Below are positions 1-6,268 of a stretch of DNA of 11,703 bases, piece after piece. The stretch is from CBDUVZ01 sp965370805 (GTDB taxonomy: Bacteria; Hydrothermota; Tepidihabitantia; Tepidihabitantales; Tepidihabitantaceae). The stretch is from NCBI GenBank assembly GCA_965370805.1, contig CBDUVZ010000095.1, positions 1 to 11,703 of the forward strand, in the 5' to 3' direction. A model generated the notes under the pieces. That model was not told where the DNA came from and searched no databases. It was given only the letters and a program-made list of their open reading frames with translations. The position numbers and the translations under genes are program-made. Position 1 is the stretch's first letter. Every line of letters starts with the position of its first letter.

Positions 1-29
1 AGCACTAAGCTCGGATAAGCACTAAACCC

Positions 30-56
30 GGAAGGGGCGGCTCTGCCGCCCCTTCC
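30..56. other. Perfect 12-bp hairpin
   Basis: A perfect 12-bp inverted repeat (GGAAGGGGCGGC, loop TCT, GCCGCCCCTTCC) lies near the left edge. It has no T-tract on either side, so it is not a classical intrinsic terminator. It could end a transcript from beyond the window or be one more word of the adjoining repeat region. The bases before it contain AGCACTAA twice (1-8 and 20-27), which also looks repeat-like. Confidence 0.5.
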
Positions 57-330
57 AGTTGTCCAGCGGAAACTACACTGCAAAGCCACCGAGAACACCA
101 GGAGAATCTGTAATCGCGCACGACGGACTGAGGTCGATGCCGCCGAGGCATGCGAAGCGTAGCAATCTTCCTTGTCCCATTCGGCATTCGGACTTCTGCA
201 TTCTGCCCTCTAACTTCTGCCTGCTTCGTGCTCTTGGTGCCCTGGTGTTTGCTCCTCTCCGCTCCGGTTCTCAGCCTTGGCGCACTTGGCGGCCTTGGCG
301 GTTGTCTCCTCTGCCTCTGTGATGAAACTC
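57..330. repeat. Composite intergenic repeat region, copy 1
   Basis: No gene is supported here. The stretch is built from short repeated words. A CCACCGAGAACACCAGG arm (86-102) is imperfectly complementary to two CTTGGTG/CTTGGCG-type blocks at about 225-251 and 273-304. Between them are a GAAGCGTAGCAATCT word and a CATTCGGCATTCGGACTTC word. The block GCTCTTGGTGCC(C/T)TGGTGTTTG and the word CTCTCCGCTCCG recur near the right edge (11563-11667) in the same orientation, so this is a dispersed family. Open frames through it read only repeat-derived, low-complexity peptide. Confidence 0.7.
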
Positions 331-360
331 CTGTGCCGGCTTGGCTGAGCCAGCCCGGGA

Positions 361-388
361 TTGACATCCGGCGCAGAATCAATATAGT
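361..388 (+). promoter_or_regulatory. Sigma-70-type promoter of the tRNA gene
   Basis: TTGACA (361-366), a 16-base spacer and TATAGT (383-388) form a near-consensus promoter. Transcription would begin near 395, about 23 bases before the mature tRNA 5' end, leaving a short leader for RNase P to remove. Confidence 0.8.
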
Positions 389-417
389 GAGCAGCTTTGA
401 ACTGTTCAATGACAACC

Positions 418-493
418 GGGCGATTAGCTCAGCTTTGGTTAGAGCGCTTGCTCGACATGCAAGAGGTCACCTGTTCAAGTCAGGTATCGCCCA
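418..493 (+). tRNA. tRNA-Val (anticodon GAC)
   Basis: A full cloverleaf can be drawn. The acceptor stem GGGCGAT/ATCGCCC (418-424/486-492) has discriminator A493. The D stem is GCTC/GAGC, the anticodon stem CTTGC/GCAAG (447-451/459-463), the variable loop 5 bases and the T stem ACCTG/CAGGT with loop TTCAAGT. The anticodon loop TCGACAT gives GAC (454-456), valine. CCA is not encoded. Two oddities are visible: position 33, almost always U, is C (base 453), and the D loop is 11 bases with four bases between G15 and G18. A strong promoter before it and an intrinsic terminator after it argue for a real single-gene transcription unit rather than a decayed copy. Confidence 0.9.
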
Positions 494-501
494 TTCAAGC
501 G

Positions 502-534
502 GGTGTGTTGGCACAAGCCAACGCACCTTTTTTT
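502..534 (+). terminator. Intrinsic terminator of the tRNA gene
   Basis: GGTGTGTTGGC (502-512), loop ACAA and GCCAACGCACC (517-527) form an 11-bp stem with one G-U pair, followed directly by seven T residues (528-534). It starts 9 bases after the tRNA and ends 17 bases before the GTG start of the next gene. Confidence 0.93.
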
Positions 535-551
535 GTCCCTGGACTGCCCCG

Positions 552-1259
552 GTGAAGGAAACATTCCAGCAACTCCGAACCCTGCAGAAACTCGACACCG
601 AGCTCAAGACACTACGGGACAGGCTGACGGAAGTCCCGCGGGCAATCGAAACACTCAAACAATCCGCCAGAAAGGTCGAGACCGACCTCGCCGCCACACG
701 GGATTCGATTGTCGAGCACAAGAAGCAGTACAAACTCGCCGAATTGGACCTGAAGTCGGCCGAGGAGAAGATCTCCACCTACTCGGTCCAGCTCTACTCG
801 GCCAAGACCAACGAGCAGTACAAGGCCTTTCTCAAGGAAATCGAGACTCAGAAGAAGCTGAAGTCCGGAATCGAGGACCGGATGATCCTCTTGATGGAGG
901 AAGCCGAAGCCCTGGAACGGAAACGACAATCCACGGAGAAGGAAAACACCCAGCTCGAAACCGACACCACCCGCAAGGTGGGGACACTCGAAGCGGAACA
1001 GCGGGAACTGGAAGGAGCGGTCGCGGAACGAGAGCAGCACCGCGAGAGCCTCGTGCAGTCCCTTCCCTCCCAGCCTCTCCGCCTCTACGAACGAATCAGC
1101 AAGAGCAAGGTCGGACAGGCGATAGTATCCACCCGGAAAGACCGCTGCAACGGCTGCATGAATCCGGTCCCGCCTCAGCGCCTGCTCGAAATCGAACGTC
1201 AGGACCACATCTACACCTGCGAAGCCTGCGGCAGAATCCTGATGCCGGACAAGGACTGA
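552..1259 (+). CDS. C4-type zinc-ribbon, coiled-coil protein (COG1579/DUF164 family)
   Basis: This 235-residue protein has the architecture of the COG1579 family. A long charged helical coiled coil (about residues 5-190, rich in E, K, Q and L heptads) is followed by a C-terminal zinc ribbon with C199-x2-C202 and C223-x2-C226. The molecular role of the family is not settled; nucleic-acid binding has been suggested. The GTG at 552 was chosen because the N-terminus (VKETFQQLRTLQKLD) then matches the usual family start, and because every longer reading runs back through the terminator and the tRNA. There is no convincing Shine-Dalgarno site or separate promoter between the terminator and the GTG. 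The gene lies 20 bases before an RNase HI-like gene, a pairing also known in actinobacteria, where family members sit beside RNase H and Nif3-like genes. Confidence 0.88.
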   Translation: MKETFQQLRTLQKLDTELKTLRDRLTEVPRAIETLKQSARKVETDLAATRDSIVEHKKQYKLAELDLKSAEEKISTYSVQLYSAKTNEQYKAFLKEIETQKKLKSGIEDRMILLMEEAEALERKRQSTEKENTQLETDTTRKVGTLEAEQRELEGAVAEREQHRESLVQSLPSQPLRLYERISKSKVGQAIVSTRKDRCNGCMNPVPPQRLLEIERQDHIYTCEACGRILMPDKD

Positions 1260-1279
1260 CCCCGACGGGGATTCCGGCC

Positions 1280-1705
1280 ATGGCCGCAATCCGTATCGAA
1301 ATCGACGGCTCGTCACGGAATAATCCGGGACCTTCCGGAATCGGTGTCAATATAGTCGGTGATGATGGAACCGTAATCCGGGAAATCAGCCGGCCGGTTG
1401 GAATTCGCACCAACAACCAGGCCGAATACGACGCACTGATCCGCGGGTTGGAGGAAGCACGCGCCTATGCCGGACGTCCGGTCATTGTCCAGACCGACTC
1501 CGAATTGCTCTACCGCCAGCTCACCGGCCGCTACCGGGTGAAGAACCCGGGGCTGAAGCCACTCCATGCCCGGGCTGAGCAACTGCTCGCCGGGCTGCCG
1601 GACGTAACGCTGAAGCACGTTCCCCGGGAACAGAACCGGGCAGCAGACCGGCTGGCTCAGCGGGCCAGTAAGGCGGGAACCGCTGAGGAAGTAAACCACA
1701 GATGA
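1280..1705 (+). CDS. Ribonuclease HI-like protein
   Basis: This 141-residue RNase H-fold protein is predicted to cleave the RNA strand of RNA:DNA hybrids in the cytoplasm. The four acidic catalytic positions are all present: D9 (in IDGSSRNNPGPSG), E49 (NNQAEYDAL), D73 (QTDSELL) and D123 (EQNRAADRLA). The spacing and the NNPG and NQAEY motifs fit the short prokaryotic RNase HI-like group (as in the N-terminal domain of mycobacterial Rv2228c) better than E. coli RnhA, so I give no gene symbol. The ATG at 1280 places D9 at the usual distance from the N-terminus. The last residues (VNHR) and the TGA stop are read from an AACCACAGATGAACACGG repeat that begins at 1694, so the original 3' end may have been altered by the repeat. 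It is probably co-transcribed with the zinc-ribbon gene. Confidence 0.88.
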   Translation: MAAIRIEIDGSSRNNPGPSGIGVNIVGDDGTVIREISRPVGIRTNNQAEYDALIRGLEEARAYAGRPVIVQTDSELLYRQLTGRYRVKNPGLKPLHARAEQLLAGLPDVTLKHVPREQNRAADRLAQRASKAGTAEEVNHR

Positions 1706-1877
1706 ACACGGATAAACACGGAAAGAAACGTCGAATGCCAAATGCCGAATGGGATGCGCGGAGCGGAAATCGGAAATCGGAATTCGACATTGATCTGCGT
1801 CCATCTGTGTTCATCGGCGGTTCCATTCTTCTTTGCATTCGGCGTTCGACATTCGCAATTCGACATTCGGCATTGTG
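1694..1877. repeat. Composite inverted repeat between the RNase H and acyltransferase genes
   Basis: The left outer arm (1694-1722, AACCACAGATGAACACGGAT...) is imperfectly complementary to the right outer arm (1794-1822); I count 22 of 29 matching positions, mostly with purine transitions at the rest. Inner words GTCGAATGCC and AATGCCGAATGG (1730-1752) face CATTCGGCGTTCGAC (1836-1850). The block GAAATCGGAAATCG...TTCGACATT at 1766-1791 recurs at the start of rnfD (10470-10495) with 24 of 26 bases identical. The left arm supplies the RNase H stop codon and the right end touches the acyltransferase start. No gene is supported inside. Confidence 0.8.
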
Positions 1878-2750
1878 ATGGCCGCCAGGCAACGCAAGTC
1901 CGCAGTCACGTGGCTGATGCCGCTGGGGACCACCATTCAGTTCTTCCTGCCCCGGTGGGTGATGGTGATAATCGCCCGCATCGCCGGCCGGCTCATATGC
2001 CGGTTCAGCCCTCGCCGCCAACTGCTGATTGAGAACTACCGGCACATACTCGGTCCGCAGGCATCCGCGGCAACCCTGAACCGGACCGCCTGCCGGGCAT
2101 TCGTCAACCTCGTGACCAACTACTTCGACCTCCTGCGAAGTCCGGTGTTGAAGCAGCGGGTCGTCGCCATGTTCGAACTCAGGCACGCTCAACTCGACCG
2201 GGCACTGGAACCCGGAAGAGGTGCGATTCTCGTGACCGCTCATCTCGGCAACTGGGACCTGGCCGGGGTGTGCCTGACTGCCGAGGGCTACCCGCTTGCC
2301 GCCGCGGTCGAGCCGATTCCGGCCGGATGGTCCAGGACCTTCAATCGCTACCGGGCCGTCTCCGGACTCGAGACGATTCCCATTACCGACGGGCGGGGCT
2401 TCAACCGGGCAATCCGGCGTCACCGGCTCCTCACCCTGGTGGCCGATCGGGACCTCACCGGCCGCGGAATCCTCTGCCCGTCATTCGACGCGCAGCGCTC
2501 GTTTCCCAAAGGCCCGGCCGCGTTCGCCCTGAAGTACAACCTCCCGGTCGTGCTCGGGTACATGGTTTTTCAGAACCGTCCGGGCCGCCCGCCGTACCTC
2601 GGAATCATCGAACCCGCCTTCGAGTTCAAGCCGACCGGAAACCGGACCCGCGATATCGAAAAGTTCACGCAACTCATCGCCCGCAGAATCAACAATGCCA
2701 TCAGCCGCTATCCGGACCAGTGGCTGGTCTTTCGGGCGGGCTGGCAATGA
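1878..2750 (+). CDS. LpxL/PatA-like lysophospholipid acyltransferase
   Basis: This 290-residue protein belongs to the LpxL/HtrB/PatA acyltransferase family, which moves an acyl chain onto a lipid or glycolipid acceptor at the inner face of the cytoplasmic membrane. The catalytic H-x4-D motif is H122-LGNW-D127. Further family blocks are DRDLTGRGI (190-198), FPKGPAAFALK (209-219) and a C-terminal RYPDQWLVF segment. The DRDLT and KGPAAFA blocks, and the glycosyltransferase neighbours, resemble actinobacterial PatA (phosphatidylinositol mannoside acyltransferase) more than lipid A LpxL; the acceptor cannot be deduced. Residues 11-40 are hydrophobic and may anchor it to the membrane. I chose the ATG at 1878 because an earlier in-frame ATG (1833) would add 15 residues read entirely from repeat DNA; a GTG at 1875 is also possible. 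The stop overlaps the next start as ATGA. Confidence 0.85.
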   Translation: MAARQRKSAVTWLMPLGTTIQFFLPRWVMVIIARIAGRLICRFSPRRQLLIENYRHILGPQASAATLNRTACRAFVNLVTNYFDLLRSPVLKQRVVAMFELRHAQLDRALEPGRGAILVTAHLGNWDLAGVCLTAEGYPLAAAVEPIPAGWSRTFNRYRAVSGLETIPITDGRGFNRAIRRHRLLTLVADRDLTGRGILCPSFDAQRSFPKGPAAFALKYNLPVVLGYMVFQNRPGRPPYLGIIEPAFEFKPTGNRTRDIEKFTQLIARRINNAISRYPDQWLVFRAGWQ

Positions 2751-3178
2751 AGTCGGTCGCAGTGCTGGTCAGGCGTCTCGGGCCGGTCGCGCTGCCGGCA
2801 AGACAGACCTCGGGCTCGGCCGGATTCGACCTGGCCGCGGCCGGCGACGTGGCGATCAAGGCCCGCGCATTCGCCGCGGTTCCGACCGGGCTGGCCGTAG
2901 AAATGCCGCCGGGAATCGAAGCCCAGGTGAGACCGCGCTCCGGTCTTGCCGCCCGACACGGCATCGGCATCCTCAACAGCCCCGGCACTATCGATTCCGA
3001 CTACCGGGGCGAAATCGAGGTGATTCTCTTCAACTTCTCGGACAAGGACTTCAGAATCCGCAAGGGCGACCGAATCGCCCAGCTCGTCTTCAGCCGTATC
3101 GTCGATGTCGATATCCGGGAAACGGAACTGCTGTCGGAAACCAACCGGGGGCCGGGCGGATTCGGCCACACCGGATGA
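2747..3178 (+). CDS. dut: dUTP diphosphatase (trimeric dUTPase)
   Basis: This enzyme hydrolyses dUTP to dUMP and pyrophosphate in the cytosol, keeping uracil out of DNA and supplying dUMP for thymidylate synthesis. At 143 residues it has the normal size of the homotrimeric family. All five motifs are present in order: SAGFDL (24-29), RPRSGLA (62-68), GTIDSDYRGE (80-89, with D83 as the expected catalytic aspartate), RIAQLVF (109-115) and RGPGGFGHTG (134-143), the C-terminal lid that closes over the substrate. The lid has P136 where serine is commoner. The start ATG shares bases with the acyltransferase stop (ATGA), and its own stop overlaps the next start in the same way. A nucleotide-pool enzyme between lipid-modifying genes is probably an operon passenger. 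Confidence 0.95.
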   Translation: MKSVAVLVRRLGPVALPARQTSGSAGFDLAAAGDVAIKARAFAAVPTGLAVEMPPGIEAQVRPRSGLAARHGIGILNSPGTIDSDYRGEIEVILFNFSDKDFRIRKGDRIAQLVFSRIVDVDIRETELLSETNRGPGGFGHTG

Positions 3179-4314
3179 AACCCCGGGAAGGAAACCGGCT
3201 GCACGTCTGCCTGGTCTCCTCCGCATACCTGCCGTACCCTTCCGGCGTCAGCGAACACGTCCACAGCCTCGCCGGGGCGCTCCGGGACCGGGGACACCGG
3301 ATACATATCCTCACAACCAGCTACCCCGGGACACGCGAAGACTCGTTTCCGGTTACCCGTCTCGGCCGGGCAATCGTGCTGCCGGCGAACCGGTCGCGCT
3401 TCACCCTGCCGGTTGGCTGGCGACTGGCCCGCGATATCCGGGAATTCCTCGCCCGCAGCCGGTTCGACATCGTCCATTGCCACGGCATCTTTCCGCCCGA
3501 GACCGCGTACTGGGCCGCCCGCTACTCGACCGCCCCGACGGTCGTGACTTTCCACACCTTCGGGCTCAAGCTCCCCGGCATTGTCCGGACCGGATTCCGC
3601 ACCGCGTTCCGCGGGCTTGCCCGGAAAGTCAGGGCGCGCATTGCGGTCTCGCAAGCCGGACGGACGTGGGCTGAACAATGGTTCCCCGGTCCCTACCACG
3701 TCATTCCGAACGGCGTGGACACCGGCCGTTTCACACCGCACGCGCCCAGGCCGGATGCGCTCGCCGGTGGGAACCGGTACATCCTCTTCGTCGGGCGGCT
3801 CGAACAGCGCAAAGGACTGCCGGTACTCCTGAAAGCCCTGCCCGGTATCCTGAAGCGGATTCCCAAGGTCCGCCTTGTGGTCGTCGGATCCGGTCCGCAG
3901 GAAAGGGAATGCCGTCGTCTCTGCGGCCACCTGGGAATCACCGCTGCGGTTGACTTCGCCGGAACCGTACCGGCTTCTGAGCTTCCCGGCTATTACGCGC
4001 ACTGCTCGGTCTTCGCCTCGCCGGCGCTCGGCAGTGAAGCGATGGGCATTGTCCTGATCGAAGCGATGGCGGCAGGACGGCCGGTCGTGGCATCCCGGAT
4101 TCAAGGGTACGATGAAGTCATTCGGGATGGTGTGGACGGTCTGCTCGTCCCGCCGGGCGACAACCGGGCCTGGACCGACGCGATTCTCGCCGTGCTCCGG
4201 TCGGAAGAACTGAGGAACCGGACGGGCTCGGGCGCTCTCGTCCGCTCCCGCGACTTCGCCTGGCCCGGCATCGCCGGGCGCGTGGAAGCAGTCTACCGCG
4301 AGGTTCTCACGTGA
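3175..4314 (+). CDS. GT4-family glycosyltransferase (first of a tandem pair)
   Basis: This 379-residue GT-B-fold retaining glycosyltransferase would transfer a sugar from a nucleotide-sugar donor, most likely to a lipid or polysaccharide acceptor at the cytoplasmic side of the membrane. The N-terminal acceptor half has the PSGVSEHVHSLA segment (22-33), typical of PimA-like enzymes, and a TFHTFG segment in which H127 fits the catalytic histidine region of GT4. The C-terminal donor half has GRLEQRKG (R208, R212, K213, phosphate contacts) and the E-x7-E motif E288/E296. The start ATG overlaps the dut stop (ATGA), and the stop overlaps the next gene's GTG start. Its closest visible relative is the following gene: same length and about half identical by eye. 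The sugar and acceptor cannot be read from sequence; PimA-like mannosyl transfer is only a possibility. Confidence 0.88.
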   Translation: MKPREGNRLHVCLVSSAYLPYPSGVSEHVHSLAGALRDRGHRIHILTTSYPGTREDSFPVTRLGRAIVLPANRSRFTLPVGWRLARDIREFLARSRFDIVHCHGIFPPETAYWAARYSTAPTVVTFHTFGLKLPGIVRTGFRTAFRGLARKVRARIAVSQAGRTWAEQWFPGPYHVIPNGVDTGRFTPHAPRPDALAGGNRYILFVGRLEQRKGLPVLLKALPGILKRIPKVRLVVVGSGPQERECRRLCGHLGITAAVDFAGTVPASELPGYYAHCSVFASPALGSEAMGIVLIEAMAAGRPVVASRIQGYDEVIRDGVDGLLVPPGDNRAWTDAILAVLRSEELRNRTGSGALVRSRDFAWPGIAGRVEAVYREVLT

Positions 4315-5450
4315 CCGACAGGCTCCGCATCTGCCTGGTTTCAGCCGCCTACTACCCGTACCCGTCCGGGGTCAGCGAACACGTCCACCACCTCGCCGTC
4401 TCCCTGCAGCAACTCGGCCAGGAAGTGCAGATACTCACAACACGCTTTCCGGGCGATTGCGACGAGTCGCCGGGCCCGATACCGGTTACCAGGATTGGCC
4501 GAGCGGTTCTCATCCCGATGAACCGCTCGTTCGCCACCCTGCCGGTCGGCCTGCGGATGCCTGCCCAGGTAAAGAACTTCCTCCGGACGAACCGGTTCGA
4601 CATCGTTCATTGCCACGGTCTGGCCTGGCCGGAAATCTCGTACTGGGCATCGCTGTATAACGAAACAACCACCCTGGTCTCCTTCCTCACTGCCGGGTTC
4701 AAGATTCACACCCGTGGGGCGAAACTGGTCCAGTGGCTGTTCCGTCGCCAGTTCAGGAACATCGACGGGCTGGTGCCGATATCGAAACGCGCCCGCCGGG
4801 CATTCGAAGCCTATGTCCCCGGGGACTACCGGATTATCCCCTGCGGCGTGGACATCGAGCGGTTCCGTCCCGACCTGGCGCCGCTCCCCGAAACGAAACC
4901 GACCGGGCAGACAATTCTCTTCCTCGGCCGGCTCGACGCGCGGAAAGGAATCCGGGTTCTGCTCGAAACCATGCCCCGGCTCCTCGCTATCCTGCCGCAG
5001 GTTCGTCTCATTGTCGTGGGCACCGGTCCCGAAGAAAGGCACGCCCGCCGGCTGGTCGCGAAGCTCACTATTTCGGACCGGATTGATTTCGTCGGGCGCG
5101 TCAGCCGGGAGGACCTGCCCCGCTACTACACGGGCTGCGACGTTTATTGCTCCCCGACCCTCGGCGGCGAGACCCTCGGCATCGTGCTCCTGGAAGCCAT
5201 GGCTTCCGGGACCCCGGTCGTTGCCTCCGATATCCCCGGCTACGATGAGACCGTCCGCAACCGGGTTGACGGACTGCTCGTGCCGCCCGGCAATCCGGCG
5301 GCCCTGGCCGATGCCCTGGCCGGACTCCTGAAGAACCGGGAACTGATGGCGGAACTCACCACCGCAGGCCTGGCCCGCGCGCGGGAATACGCCTGGCCGG
5401 TCATCGCCCGCCGGACACTCGACTACTACCGCGAGCTTCGGGAACGGTAG
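4311..5450 (+). CDS. GT4-family glycosyltransferase (second of a tandem pair)
   Basis: This 379-residue paralogue of the preceding glycosyltransferase starts at a GTG that overlaps the upstream stop (GTGA). It keeps PSGVSEHVHHLA (18-29), RFDIVHCHG (95-103), GRLDARKG (R207, R211, K212) and the E-x7-E motif E287/E295, so donor binding looks intact. It differs at the catalytic-histidine segment: where the first copy reads TFHTFG, this one reads SFLTAG, with leucine at residue 126. The pair probably arose by duplication and diverged, perhaps to add successive sugars to one acceptor. Both genes and the acyltransferase upstream suggest a glycolipid pathway. The last 25 bases overlap the 3' end of rsmA on the other strand, and I see no hairpin terminator there. 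Confidence 0.87.
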   Translation: MTDRLRICLVSAAYYPYPSGVSEHVHHLAVSLQQLGQEVQILTTRFPGDCDESPGPIPVTRIGRAVLIPMNRSFATLPVGLRMPAQVKNFLRTNRFDIVHCHGLAWPEISYWASLYNETTTLVSFLTAGFKIHTRGAKLVQWLFRRQFRNIDGLVPISKRARRAFEAYVPGDYRIIPCGVDIERFRPDLAPLPETKPTGQTILFLGRLDARKGIRVLLETMPRLLAILPQVRLIVVGTGPEERHARRLVAKLTISDRIDFVGRVSREDLPRYYTGCDVYCSPTLGGETLGIVLLEAMASGTPVVASDIPGYDETVRNRVDGLLVPPGNPAALADALAGLLKNRELMAELTTAGLARAREYAWPVIARRTLDYYRELRER

Positions 5451-6256
5451 GAGTCCAGCAGGACCGGCGAGGCTTCAACCGCCCGGTACAACCGTTCGAA
5501 ATCATCCATTCCGAGCGTCTCTCCCCTGACCTTCCCGTCGATTCCACAGCCCGACAGGAAATCCAGAACCCGGTCCTTGCCGATGCCGAACCCTGCCGCG
5601 TAGTTATTGACCAGCATCTTTCTCCGCTGGACAAAAGCCGCCTTCACCACCCACCGGAACAGCGGCTCATCCGCAACCGGGAACAGCGGATGGCTGCGTC
5701 TCCTCAGTCTGAACGCGGTCGAAGTAATTTCCGGTTTCGGTCGGAACCGGTCCGGCGGGATGTCGAACAGCTTCTCGCGGACGCACACCCGCTCGAGGAA
5801 CACGCTGATTGCACCGTGGGCCTTGATACCCGGCTCGGCAAGGACGCGCCGGGCGAACTCGCGCTGAGTCGTCAGGACCGCAACCTCCCAGCAGTCGCTG
5901 AACTCCAGCAGTCGGAACAGCACTTGGGACGAGATGTTGTACGGCAGGTTGCCGAGCAGTCTGACCCGGCCGAGCGGACGCATGTCGAAAGCCAAGAAGT
6001 CGTCGTGCACCAGCTCCAGCGCCGCGCAGTTCCACGGACTCGACTCGAGCAGTTCGACCAGTCGCCGGTCAATCTCAACCGCCACAATCCGCTTCGCCTT
6101 CCCGACCAGCCGCCGCGTCAGCACTCCCTTGCCCGGTCCGACTTCCAGCACCGTATCGCCGGGCCGGACGTCGAGAGCCGCGACCAGCGCGTCAGCGGTC
6201 GGGTTGTGAATCAGGAAGGACTGGCCGAGGGAACGCCGTGCCCGGAAGGGCTTCAT
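5426..6256 (-). CDS. rsmA: 16S rRNA dimethyladenosine transferase (RsmA/KsgA)
   Basis: This S-adenosylmethionine-dependent enzyme dimethylates two adjacent adenosines in the 3'-terminal hairpin of 16S rRNA during small-subunit assembly. The 276-residue length is normal. Visible motifs are SLGQSFL (9-15, the N-terminal family signature), the SAM-binding LEVGPGKGVLT (37-47), the acidic E61 in VAVEID, and the catalytic NLPYNISSQ (103-111). The C-terminal half holds the small helical domain (AAFVQRRKMLVNNY). The ATG start lies 12 bases after the tatD stop, so it is almost certainly the last gene of a metG-tatD-rsmA operon, a gene neighbourhood also seen in Firmicutes. Its coding end overlaps the convergent glycosyltransferase gene by 25 bases. 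Confidence 0.95.
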   Translation of the reverse strand: MKPFRARRSLGQSFLIHNPTADALVAALDVRPGDTVLEVGPGKGVLTRRLVGKAKRIVAVEIDRRLVELLESSPWNCAALELVHDDFLAFDMRPLGRVRLLGNLPYNISSQVLFRLLEFSDCWEVAVLTTQREFARRVLAEPGIKAHGAISVFLERVCVREKLFDIPPDRFRPKPEITSTAFRLRRRSHPLFPVADEPLFRWVVKAAFVQRRKMLVNNYAAGFGIGKDRVLDFLSGCGIDGKVRGETLGMDDFERLYRAVEASPVLLDSYRSRSSR

Positions 6257-6268
6257 TCCCCGGCCGGC

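Noticed and set aside
418..493. tRNA as an integration site for a mobile element
   Set aside because: No integrase gene and no second copy of the tRNA 3' end is seen in the window.
150..551. N-terminal extension of the zinc-ribbon gene starting at 150
   Set aside because: It reads through repeats, the tRNA-Val gene and its terminator; the family N-terminus begins at 552.
503..1279. Long upstream extension of the RNase H frame
   Set aside because: It is the out-of-frame reading of the zinc-ribbon gene; D9 of RNase H sits at the right distance from the ATG at 1280.
1261..1279. CCCC-GAC-GGGG hairpin before the RNase H start as a regulatory element
   Set aside because: A 4-bp stem in GC-rich DNA is expected by chance and has no supporting context.
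1521..2423. 300-codon minus-strand frame across the RNase H end, the repeat and the acyltransferase
   Set aside because: It runs antisense to two supported genes and through repeat DNA, with low-complexity composition; it is a shadow frame.
3001..4104. Long open frame on the minus strand opposite dut and the first glycosyltransferase
   Set aside because: It mirrors the codon bias of the GC-rich sense genes; the peptide has no recognisable domain and the sense-strand genes are certain.
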